Position numbers and translations under genes: made by a program. A DNA stretch of 64,000 bases, taken from the NCBI GenBank assembly GCA_033675545.1, contig JAWDGP010007415.1, positions 337,501-401,500 on the forward strand. Reading direction: 5' to 3'. The stretch is from Elysia crispata (lineage: Eukaryota > Mollusca > Gastropoda > Plakobranchidae). Numbering within the stretch: the stretch's first letter is position 1; the number at the start of each line of letters is the position of its first letter. The notes beneath the pieces were generated by a model. It did not search any database. It was not told the origin of the DNA and was given only the letters and a program-made list of their open reading frames with translations. Positions 1 through 15,700 of this stretch are shown here, piece by piece.

Positions 1-399
1 GTATGAAAAGTACACAACACAAAAAGAAACCACGTAGCTGTAGTCTTGGGTAGACCTTGTAGGTCTACGTGTCCCTTCTGGGATATTCCAGGCTTCCGTT
101 GATCTCACCAATCAAATCGTTCGGAGTCGATGACGACATCCAATCATATTCCGACACGCTGGGGAACCTAAGAATAGAAAAACCCGTGCGCCCACCGGCA
201 TGTTAGACTACACATTGTACCGACCACACAATCTTGATGTAAAGAGGCCGCATCGACCGAGTGCTATTTTACAGAGATTCTCCCTGCGACTAACTCTGAA
301 ATTCATATCTGCTACCTAGTGTGAAAACCTTGAGGTAAGGGGCAAACCTAAAACAGAATCTAGATCAAGAAACCCCAAACATTTTTAATCTGATTATTA

Positions 400-830
400 A
401 TTATTCAATCGAATCCATAGTCAATTTACCTATCCAGATCTAGTCATAGAATAAAGTCTACATCTAGAAAATCTAGATCTAGATCTAGGTCTAGATCAAC
501 TGAACATTTGATGTTCGGGACCTAAATCCAAAATCATCACAGTTCCATCAGAAATAGATCTAGGTCTGGACTAATCTAGATTTCTCAACGTCAAGTTTGC
601 TTGAACCATGTCTCAAAGGCATTTTTTTTTAAACTAGAATCTAGATGTAGATCTAGATCTAGATATGTATGATCAACGTTATAATATCTTTAGATCTAGA
701 TTCTAGGTCTAACTCAAAGCTAGATTGTAGATTCCTAATAGGCCTATTTGATGGTCAAATACAAAATTGCACCTTAGTCCTAATTCAAGCCATGACTGTT
801 GGGCATATATAGGCCTAGATCTAGATCAAG
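400..830. repeat. AGATCT/TCTAGA-rich degenerate simple repeat
   Basis: The hexamers AGATCT and TCTAGA recur in overlapping runs, most densely around 470-498 and 640-668, with single copies through the block. The same motif reappears at about 10058-10068 and 56481-56498. It behaves as a low-complexity genomic motif and is not part of any recognised gene. Confidence 0.6.
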
Positions 831-1734
831 ATTGTCCCAAAATTATAAAATTTTCAACTTTCAACAACACACACATATTATACATCAAAAAAAAGGGGGA
901 ATTTAAAGCTGAATTTAAGTATGTTTTTAAAGAGACCTAGAGATTTTTTATTGTCGAGTTACAAAAAAAATGGTGCCTTACGTCATGTGTGTACTTCAGC
1001 GCAGGCAGATTTTGTCAATGAGGATGTATCTTCAACACTACAGCAGTATTGCACCAATACATCAAAATATCATTGGAACAATACTAAAACTATTCAAGTA
1101 TAGTCATTTAAGTCAAGAACAACAATAATTTAATATAAAAAGGTATTTCACAATATATACATATGTCGCTATTTCAGATGATCGGAACTTCCTGTGTGTC
1201 GGGATTCTGACCTTCGTATAAAATTTCGTCTTAAACCGATGAACTTCAGATCAGGTGCAATTAAATTACTTTTTGTCAAAAGCCATTCAATTATGTTGAA
1301 ACGGGTTTTGTTTTTCATATTGGCGCCATAGGAGGCGTACAGCAAGTAAGTATATATGGTTTGAAGACCTCCGAAAGTCTAGATCTTGTGATTCGGTTCT
1401 GAACGCTGATTCCAATGGTTAGGCGACACACATTAACAATACGTTACAAATTCACCTTTACAAACCTCACAAAGAAGATCTGTTAACGTAAAATCAAAGT
1501 AGCAACACTAGAGCTCTTGTACAACAAAATATCCGTATCAATAGCCTTTGTGACGCGAGAAAATGAAACATCAATGGAAGTTCCGACAGTCAGAACGAGA
1601 CGACACATAGGGTATGGTGTATTCTTTTTTTAGTTTGAAGCAGTTAAAAATTATATCAGAGGGCTAAAATCGATTTATTCCCGATAGTTATATATTTCAG
1701 TCTACTATTTGCACGGAAAGACCCGATATTGAGA

Positions 1735-2001
1735 TTTGGAAAGAGTTCCATTTAGGTATGGATTAATTTACACACCAAAGAGGGCTTCGTTTGATCGGGA
1801 CCATAGAAAAAGATTGGGCTTGGTTTTTGCTTGGGTTACACAAAGAAGAAAAATTAATTTATTTCAGCTCTGTCTCTTATCATTAAATCATTTTATAGCA
1901 CGGAAGTTCCAAGTGGGAAACACATTATAGGGTTGCTACTGTTTCTTCTATGTAAAAAAATGTCCATACCTAAAAGGAACTCTTTCCAAAGAGTTCCTTT
2001 T
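1735..2001. repeat. Inverted repeat with a terminal 30-bp palindrome
   Basis: A 28-bp arm at 1735-1762 is repeated in inverted orientation at 1963-1990 with about one mismatch, separated by 200 bp. The right arm is also the left half of a near-perfect 30-bp palindrome at 1972-2001. The pair could be the ends of a small DNA transposon with a duplicated end, or a foldback element. No clear target-site duplication was seen. Confidence 0.6.
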
Positions 2002-2098
2002 GGTTTACCCAGATAAGTTATTAGAATGTGGAAAGGTCTATGAAAAACTTGTTCAATCGTTGAATTGTATAACATTTCTGATAATGAATATATGAAAA

Positions 2099-2318
2099 GG
2101 TAAAATTGCAGATTTCGGCCCACCACAATTGAATGTTCCCTGACGAAATCAAAACTTGTAAATTAATCGGATTTTATAGCAACTCAAAAGTGCATATATC
2201 TTGAAAAGTATTTATTTGCGACGAATAAAACCTTCGTATTCGTGTTCAGTATATCAAATTCTTTTAGAATAATACAATTTTAAGGCTTAAAGTGAGTTGG
2301 GCCAGTAACAGCAGATCA
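2099..2318. mobile_element. Older copy of the 237-bp MITE (copy 1)
   Basis: This stretch matches 56500-56736 along most of its length. Both start GGTAAAATTGCAGAT, share a central block around TATTTATTTGCGACGAATAA, and carry AATACAATTTTAA near the right side. The right terminal repeat is degraded and about 20 bp near the left end are missing relative to the other copy, so the right boundary is approximate. Terminal repeats are described under the better copy. Confidence 0.75.
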
Positions 2319-2372
2319 TGGACTGATCATGGTTACTAAAGTAGCCTAAATTTTATATATGTAGACTATATG

Positions 2373-2380
2373 TATAAAAG
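2373..2380 (+). promoter_or_regulatory. TATA-like box upstream of BiP
   Basis: TATAAAAG is a perfect TATA-box match. It lies about 420 bp before the chosen BiP start codon, which fits a 5' UTR exon followed by an intron ending near 2773 or 2776. No transcript data support it and AT-rich DNA produces such matches often. Confidence 0.25.
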
Positions 2381-2760
2381 ACAGAACAGGCTCTGCACAT
2401 TGTTTAGTGAATTGACTCAAAAATATCTTATCTTAAAAACAAGTGTAGGATAAGATAATGATGGCAATGAAATATCTCGTTATCTTAAGAACAAGTAAAG
2501 GATAAGATCCAAATGATAGCAATGCTAAGTGCTTATTGGTATGAAGCAGATCTAAACTCACTCTTTGTACTTTTAAAATCCATTATTTTTTTCTCAATTT
2601 TTTAAACTCTTGAATAGGCCTACCTTTTTAATTTATAAATATTCAGCCTTTCTTGTTAATGATGAAGAGGTAGCAGATTTCAGCTTTCAAAGTGTATTTT
2701 AAATCTTTTTATTCCCTCTTGTTTTCTGTCAGTCAATAGCTTTATACTGATATCAAGATG

Positions 2761-2776
2761 TCTTTTTCCTCAGCAG
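2761..2776 (+). promoter_or_regulatory. Probable 3' splice site of a 5' UTR intron of BiP
   Basis: A pyrimidine tract followed by CAGCAG lies directly after the in-frame ATG at 2758, and TACTGAT, a good branch-point match, lies just upstream. If used, the exon begins at 2774 or 2777 and the first ATG is 2797, whose product starts directly with a classical signal peptide. This decides the start of the BiP protein. Confidence 0.55.
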
Positions 2777-2796
2777 ATCAAAAACCTGTAGGTAAC

Positions 2797-8157
<5,361 letters not shown>

Positions 8158-9100
8158 GAGTGCAGTGTGTTTAGGTTATAGACAATTCATTATGATTATC
8201 ATTTCTCAAAGATTTGACGTCTGTATGAGGAGTTCCTTGTCAAACTTTTTCTTTTCGAAAAATGGGAACAAGTTACTGGTTTACTTAAAATCGTTTTGCA
8301 CATGGGTCAAAAAGGTTTCCCTGTATTTTCAATCTTGGTTTTCTTTGCTAGTCCTAAAGTTTTCCTGTAACTTTTTCAAAATAGGAATATTATTTGCTCA
8401 GCTCAAAACATTTTTTTTTTATATATATAAAAAATGAGCTGGTCAATTGAATATTTGCATATTGAGTTTAAGTTTTGAACTCCCATAATTCAAAAGTAAC
8501 AATTAGGATTTTAAATGAAAGAGGACAAAAGCTACTTTTCATGATAATTTCTCTCATACTTTTCTGCATGACTGAAAGAAATATTTGGTTGAGTACTGCT
8601 GACTGGAAATGCTCGACACAATGGAAAGCTGTGTACATTTTATTTGAAGTTGCTTAAGTCTAATGAAATATGGACCAGGTTAAAAGTGGAGTTTGATGAA
8701 AAGATTGAGGGTGCCTATGACTTGAGAGAAATTGCTGGTGTGTGTTGCATTTTTTTTAATGGATGTTTCTATGGTTTAATATGACTGATCATGTGCTCCT
8801 ATGTGCTTGAATGTCTGGTCATCAGCTGTGATTAGAGTAAAAAGATGAATGCAGACTTTAATGCTTGATGGTGCTGTAAATGGATTGCATGAATGGATGT
8901 TGAATTGTGAATGTTTGTGTATCTTGCCATGTTTTGTATGATTGAGGGTTTGGATTGATGACCAACAGTTTTTCAATCTGTGAAGCGGATAACTATGAAT
9001 ATTGTCATCATTTCTCATTGGACAGATAATCACTCACAAATCCATTCTATTTATCATTCCTGTATGCAACAGGATGTTGATTTACTGAATTTTGAATAAA
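8158..9100 (+). other. BiP 3' UTR with polyadenylation signal
   Basis: After the TGA at 8155-8157 no further coding potential is seen on this strand. The first good AATAAA lies at 9095-9100, giving a 3' UTR of roughly 950 bases. Its extent is an inference from this single hexamer; another AATAA-rich patch occurs near 9400. Confidence 0.45.
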
Positions 9101-10648
9101 TGTTGACTCTGGTTAAGCCAGATTTAAACCATCTCAGCCTCTCTGATGGTCCAGTTATTATGTGGGTTATTTTTACTTTTAAATTGTATCTATTTCTAAC
9201 TAGTACATTGAACTGCAAATAGGACCAATCGTTTTGTGTAAATCTCATACTTCTTTTTATGGAAAGGTCAAAACCAGATTTCTCCAATAGTGCTAGGTGC
9301 TTGATTATCAGTCTGATATCCAGGTGTAGTTCTGCTCTAATTAATTATCTGACCTTTTTCTTCTCACAATTAATTCCAAGCCGTGAATACCAAGATAAAA
9401 TAATAAACTAATGATTTTTAAGTACTTCATAAGCCTCCTTGATTAAAAGAGATTCGTGTAAACGGCAAAATTTGTTTCAATAGGGAATACGATTTCAGTT
9501 ATTCTACCTAGTTGGAAGTCATGAGCTCTACTTTTTTTCAGTGGTAAGAGTATCAAGCAATAGTGTCTGAAAGAATGCGCAATGGCTTGTTTTGAACTTG
9601 AAGTAAAAAAAAAGGTAACGTAATGAGTACATAAGAAAAGTTTACAACTAAATTTAGTTCTGTGTAGTCCTTCCAAAATACTTTTGATTGTTGAACGAAA
9701 CTCTAGACTACAAACATTTCTGTGAAATCATTCCCTATAACTATAAGCAGGTGAACCCTGGTGCAAGAGGATAAGAATGGAAATAAATTTAACTGTTTTC
9801 GATGCACATTGTTCAGCGGCCGATTCGTTTCTAGGGTTCATCTTCCTGCCAACCAATGGCACCTTGGCTGGTTTAGCTTAATTAGGAGTTGAGAGGCTCT
9901 ACAATGGTGCCTCAGAATCAAGGCTTCTACTGTTATTGTTTCTCATTCAATCAACTACTTTGAAATTTGTACACATTCAAAGAGAGATAATGTACTTTAT
10001 GTCGAATTATTTACACATGTATTTTTTTTTAACTCGGCAATTCTAGACTACCTTGATCTAGATCTAGAAATCAAAGACGGTCATCCTCTTCGTCGCTGAT
10101 GTTTAGATCTACCGTACATCCGACTCATAATCAAGCTTTGTATCATTGGCTTGATTTTTCATGATGGAAAAATTTATGCAGAGGTCAAATTATAAGATAG
10201 TAACGAGTGATAAAATAAGATGAATGAGAATAGCGATCTTCTTAGTGAAACAGGAAAAGGCAAAAATGAGCCTTGACACAGCCTCTCTTTTTCGCCCATG
10301 GTCGTGGCATCCCTAGCTGAAACCGTGGGATATTTTGGTATAAGGAGATACCGCGATCCGGGTAATTCCAAGATGACGTTAGTCTACTTTAAGAACTCGT
10401 ACTAAACTATCAAATGGAAAAAGATAGAAATATACGCGGTATATTCAAGTTTTGCACAGCCGGGATAAACACAAGGCCCTAGTCCTAATTTGAGCTGAGA
10501 TAAATCCAAAAGGGTTAACGTTAAGATTTATCAAGAAATTTTAATTTCAAGTTCTGAAAACATGTAGGAAAATGAGAAAAAAAAAGTGTCGATCTCTATC
10601 AACTGAATTAGATCTACTCATCTGGACTCAAGCTCACCAGCTTCAGAT
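9101..10648. other. Intergenic spacer downstream of BiP
   Basis: No exon could be supported. On the minus strand an open frame at 10174-10371 lacks an ATG at its start and is not recognised. A short ATG frame at about 10077-10124 on the minus strand encodes a basic 15-residue peptide and is probably chance. The stretch 10058-10068 carries the AGATCT motif. Confidence 0.5.
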
Positions 10649-10775
10649 TTATGATTTAGGATCTAATTCTACTCCCTGAATGTCATCTTCAAAATCGCAT
10701 TCATTTTCATAATCTTCAAGATCATTATCACTAATATCAGACTCAAATTCATCAATATAGCTCTGCAATGGAGGC
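10649..10775 (-). CDS. Acidic 3'-terminal coding exon of an unidentified gene (partial)
   Basis: On the minus strand a T-rich 3' splice site (TTTATTCTTCAG) is followed by a 42-codon frame ending in TAA at 10649-10651. The 41 residues start PPLQSYIDEFE and are rich in Asp and Glu (about 17 of 41), ending VELDPKS. The frame needs two bases from the preceding exon. A candidate donor at about 11030 (GAGAT|GTAAGA) has a compatible phase, giving an upstream frame ending YIKVLSE, but that exon is weak. No PNUTS 3' exon fits by simple splicing, since exon 17 ends in another phase. Composition and the splice site argue for real coding sequence; the gene is not recognised. Confidence 0.45.
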
Positions 10776-12499
10776 CTGAAGAATAAAGTGAAGGTCATGA
10801 TCGCTCAACTTGGAAAAATTGTAAGGATATTTGCTAGCAGTTTTTTTTTTTGTAAATAAAAAATCTGTTCCCACTCGTTTAAGAGAAGTATTGCATTGCT
10901 AGTTGTTCCGTATACATGTACAATGTATATATATTTAGTTTTGTATTTGGAGGATCATTAACTCCAAAACATTGAACTTGAAGGCAATATAGTAAGGAAA
11001 AGGTTTATGAAACAAACTGTCCCATCTTACATCTCAGATAGGACTTTGATATACATGTACGTTAAAAGAAAACAAATCTGGAAATTCATCAATGGCAATG
11101 AAATTTATTGATCTCTTTGCTTTGGTTGTACATAAACATGGCAATTACAATTTTGATGTTCAAACTTCAAAAGTCCATTTAAATTTTAAGTTGGTTGAAG
11201 AAAAAATGGACACTCACTTCAAGAATATTTACAGCAATGATATTACTTTGCTTATTGATAGACATTTTTTCTAAAACAGTCTTTTTCATCCTTGCTATTT
11301 TTGCATCCACAAAGTATAATATTCTTATTTATTGCTAAATTGAGAAAAATGAGAGCAACAATGATATAAATTTATGGAACGAAAGAACACAAAGTTGCTG
11401 AAAAGCATAAAAATGCAATTGTGTACTCATTCAGAAATGTTATTTTATACCCACTTTGATTTAGACAAGAGCATTGTATTTAAGAAACTAATTTTACACT
11501 ATTATAGACCCAATTGAATGAGATTAATAATACATAATTGAATTTGCAAAGAACCTTAGTGTTGCTAACATATCTGAATTCTCTTTTGAAATTTATGATT
11601 CAGCTTATCCCCAAAAGCCCAAGTTTTTACTATTGGGTCTAGCTGAATAATCTTTGCATAAGCTGAAATGAATTGCATTTTCATAATAATACAGTTGTTA
11701 CATATTTACATAATATATCTGTGAAACAAATTCAAAAGATGATTAGTCAACACGAAGTTAAGAACAGGAATTACCATTTTGAAAGAAAAGGGCATGGTTC
11801 GTTTGCAAAGCTAGAAAAAAAAAGTGAAAGACTAGCGAAACCATGGGCAAACTAAATAATGCTCGGTGGGACAATAGATTATCTTTCCCACAAAAAAAAA
11901 AGGCTTCTTTTCTCTCCCAAACACATCAACAAAACTTTACCATCTTTTCAGTGGGACACATTTATAGACTAAATTATTTAACTCACAATTAGAAAACAAA
12001 ATCACCTCGAGCAAGTAAATGAAGTACTCCCTTTATACTTTTAGCCTTGAGAAAGTAAAACAGAGCAAAGAAGTAGAACTTCACAATCTTCTCTCCTTCA
12101 AACTGGTGATACACTCACATGCACACTAAAACTCCTACTTTAAACTTTTTAAATTATTTTAAATGGCCATTCTGTAATTTTTTTAAAGTTTAAAAAGAAT
12201 GAAAATGAAATGGTTTTATTCTATTTATCACTGACATTGGCAAATTTGACTTGTGCTAATAAGATAAGAACCAAATTGCATGCATGCAACAGTTGTTACC
12301 TAGAAAAGCAAGTCTGCTTGAAGATTTATGACTGCACAGTAAATTACATCCGAAGACAGATTTTTCAGATTTATGGCAAAATATTGGCCTTTGTAACAAA
12401 ATGAACATTCTCAATTTAATTATAACACATGTATCTGAAGAAGAGTCATAAGGGGTCACTTTTTTAATGACTTTATAAACTCTTTTTTTCCATTACTGC
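10776..12499. other. Spacer between the acidic exon and the PNUTS 3' end
   Basis: AT-rich sequence with many short open frames and no recognisable protein. A minus-strand stretch at about 12006-12106 stays open for 33 codons between an AG and a GT, but its acceptor lacks a pyrimidine tract, so it is not called. Confidence 0.4.
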
Positions 12500-12505
12500 T
12501 TTATT
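12500..12505 (-). terminator. PNUTS polyadenylation signal
   Basis: AATAAA on the minus strand, about 160 bases after the PNUTS stop codon (12664-12666). Other AATAAA hexamers lie further on (for example near 12215), so alternative ends are possible. Confidence 0.5.
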
Positions 12506-12663
12506 AAATATGATAAATACTGTAAAATGTGTTTAAAAAACAGATGGAAAAATGAGTCAATATATGTATCATCATTAATAAAATTATTTAATTATTGGAT
12601 GAAATTGACTCAAACCTGTATTTATGTGTAATTGCTTAAATAAAACTAATAAGGGGGCCTGGG

Positions 12664-12758
12664 CTATGAGTTTGGATGAAGAAATTGACAGTTATCTCCA
12701 TACTTGCAATTCCTTGTTTTTACATAAAATGTGCAAACAGTGTTGGCGCGGTGATGAC
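12664..12758 (-). CDS. PPP1R10: PNUTS last exon: CCCH zinc finger
   Basis: The 30 residues contain one zinc finger with spacing C-x8-C-x5-C-x3-H (VCTFYVKTRNCKYGDNCQFLH without the final H is the core), the same spacing as the vertebrate PNUTS finger. Such fingers usually bind RNA or single-stranded nucleic acid. The protein ends four residues after the finger, HPNS, shorter than the vertebrate tail. The exon starts with the last two bases of a glycine codon. Confidence 0.93.
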
Positions 12759-15700
12759 CTGGAAAAGGTAAAAGAAAGGGAATGCCTTTAAAGATTTTCA
12801 AGCCTGAAAAGCTATCCAGCTTAAAGCAAAAAAGACCATTCAGGAATGTCCACTGGTTCTGCACAAACTATGTAAATATTAAGAATTATATTGAATTAGA
12901 GCATTTAAAACAAACTTTTATTCATTTTTCAGAGTTTGACAGTTTGTCCAGGTATAAAAACTTGGAGAGCATGAACTATTGAAAATCAATTTTTGGTGAG
13001 TGTACTTTTCAGCTTTAGAGTGTGCACAGCTGGAGGACTTTCCTGATACTACACCATAGAAAGCATGAATATAGTCTCATCCAAACCAATGCTTACAATT
13101 GATGAATGCTAACCTGTTTGATGTCTGTCAATGCTACCAATTATTTTCATTTTTTTATATCTACTTGTGTCCCAAAAAGGTCACTTTTCACCGGCTACTG
13201 TGTACTGTTATTTTTTTGGTTATCTAAGAATTTGTATTAACATGATAATAAGTGTTTCAAAGGATTTAAAATAGTTCTCAGAATTTTTTTTTAAATTCTA
13301 ATTTGCTACCTTTCCTTATTAAAAAAAATAATAAAATTTCTGCATTACCAAATGCTCACTAAAAGTCTTACTGCAGAAAAAAAATGAAGACTGCTAGTTT
13401 TGAAAAGCCAAAGTGCAAAACAATAAGGGTGTCCAAATAATCAGAAAATTATAAAAATGAAATGGACATTTGTCCTTTAGTAGACCTCTTTCAATAAAAA
13501 GATACATCAGTTAAAACATTTCGATTATATCATCTATTTTGGAGGGAGGAGGGGGAGGGAATGCTGCACTGATTTATGACAGCATATCCTAATTCACTCA
13601 CTGTATTCCATAAAATTTACAAGTTAGTCTCCTAGTCTCCAAAGATTCACTCTAAAAACTCACCTCGTTTGAAAGGCCTGGATCTGCCACCTCCACCACC
13701 CCTCCAGTGACCTGGTGGAGGTCCTCCCATTTGCATACCACCACTACCAACTCCTCCACCTCCAAAGTAGTTACCACCTCCATTGTTCATCATCGACATT
13801 GGACCTGTCAAATTACATGTATTAAATAACAGGATTTTAAATTTTGATGAAAACAGAAGTTTGCCATAAATACCATATAGTTCAGATTTTTTTTGTTAAA
13901 ATTTGGGCTGGGATAGAAAAGAGGAAAAGAGCAGCTGTGACTGTTAAAGTGTTCAAGAGGCATGTGCCTGAAAATTTCTTTTTTTAAGGAAGCAAATGAG
14001 CATCTCATCACATTTGACATCTTTTTAGCCCTTTCAATGGGATTAGGAAATGCTACCCATATGAAACCTGAGATCTAGTTCATCAAATAAGGAGGAAAGA
14101 TTTTATAAAAATTAAAAGCAAAGATTATTTTAAAAAAGAGGAAATAGTGCCCTAAAAGGATGAAAGGAAAAAGATTCTCAATTTGTATAAAAGTATCCCA
14201 AATTGAGATGAGTGATCAATTTTTTTTCGTTTTATTTCACTTTACCAATGCAAACCAAAGATAGATTAGAGGACTTTAAAACAATCAAATTAAATTGATA
14301 AAATATGAAGAAAGATTGTGAAAGTAAGTAAATTTAACAAATATTGACCCTGGAGCAAAAACAATTGGTTTAAAAGTTAAAAAAAAAGATCTAGAATAGT
14401 TTTTTTTTCCAACTTGAAACTTGGCAAGTTCTTCGCCTTTCCTTCTAACTTTTAAAAGTCTTGAACATATTTATGTCTGATCATAGACCCTCACTTACCT
14501 GATGGCATTCCGATGGGAGGGCGCATGTTGCCACCGCCTCCGCCTTCCATGTTGAAACCAGGAGGAGCAGAACCCAGCAGGCCATGCCTGGGGTTCCCTC
14601 CACTCATGGGTCCTGCCGGACCAGCAGGGTGACTCATAAATCTACCGCCAGGACCTCCTCCACTTGGGAAGTCCATGCCACCATTACCTTTCACAGAATT
14701 AATCAGATTACTGAGACCTGATGAATAAGAAAAAAAATATTCATCTATCATTAAAGTTTTGAACTTGGAGAGGAAGTTCATGGCTTTTTAACTTAAATCT
14801 GAAGCATTCCTGGTTGTAAATGTTGATCCCTTAAGACTAAGTATTGCAGCAATTTAACAGAAGTTAAATAACGTAGCATAAAGGAATATTGGACACAAAG
14901 ACATTAAATAAGAACTGGACTGCAGACATATAAAACAGAGGACTGTTTTTGCAGCTTTTCAATGTGATGCCTGAGATACTTTTGGCTCATAACTTGCTGT
15001 AAACAATATTGATCCCACAATATGTATTAAAGGTTACATTAGATCAGTGTTGCTCTTGTAAATTATCTTCTTGCATGAGTGAAAGTTATACAGGACCTTG
15101 AACATCTTTTCTCATTTATAACTGCACTGGTGTGTTTCTGCTCATCATACTTTCACAAAATAGAGATTTGTGGCTGTTATTCTCCTGACAATCAAACCAG
15201 GATAAGAAAGAGATGAAATTAATCTTAAGATCACTTTGTTTGTTCTGAAGATAAATGTCTTTGAAAGAAAAAGAGAGCCCTCATTTAGGGCATACTGAGA
15301 AGTTGCAGCTTCTGCTTAGTCCATCCAACACCTTTTCACCCTCTTTTCCTTCAATCATCCCAGTTGTCAAAAGATGTTTTAGTTTCCCTATTCTCATCAC
15401 TTAGTAAAAAGGTTGCTTGGCGTTTACATATTCTATTTATGAGAGATCTTGTTGTGTTAGCTCCTCATAACACTGTTTCGTTCGATTTCTTAGCAGTCCA
15501 TGAGATTCGTAGCATTCTCCAAAGAAGCCACATTTCTAATTGCCTCCAGCTTCTTTTGTACCTGTTATGAAATTGTCAAGGCCTCGCATCCATAAATCAG
15601 AATGGGTTCAATATATAGCACTCCAGGGCTTTTCTTCTTATATGATACTGTGTTGGTAAATTTCCAGTCTTGAGAAGCCTGATATAACATGCAGTACATT

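Larger units (their letters stand above)
1..2756. other. Upstream non-coding region of the BiP gene
   Basis: No coding exon could be supported here. Short open frames (for example 921-1103 and 1736-1930) have no recognisable protein character. The region holds AGATCT/TCTAGA-rich tracts, an inverted repeat (1735-1990), a MITE copy (2099-2318) and a TATA-like box (2373-2380). I searched by eye for an ER-stress element (CCAAT, nine bases, CCACG, either strand) expected near a BiP promoter and found none. Confidence 0.6.

Noticed and set aside
10174-10371. Minus-strand 65-codon frame
   Set aside because: Begins at TTG, not ATG; second half is hydrophobic low-information sequence; no family seen.
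12006-12106. Minus-strand 33-codon frame between AG and GT
   Set aside because: The acceptor lacks a pyrimidine tract, and the phase does not fit the acidic exon downstream.
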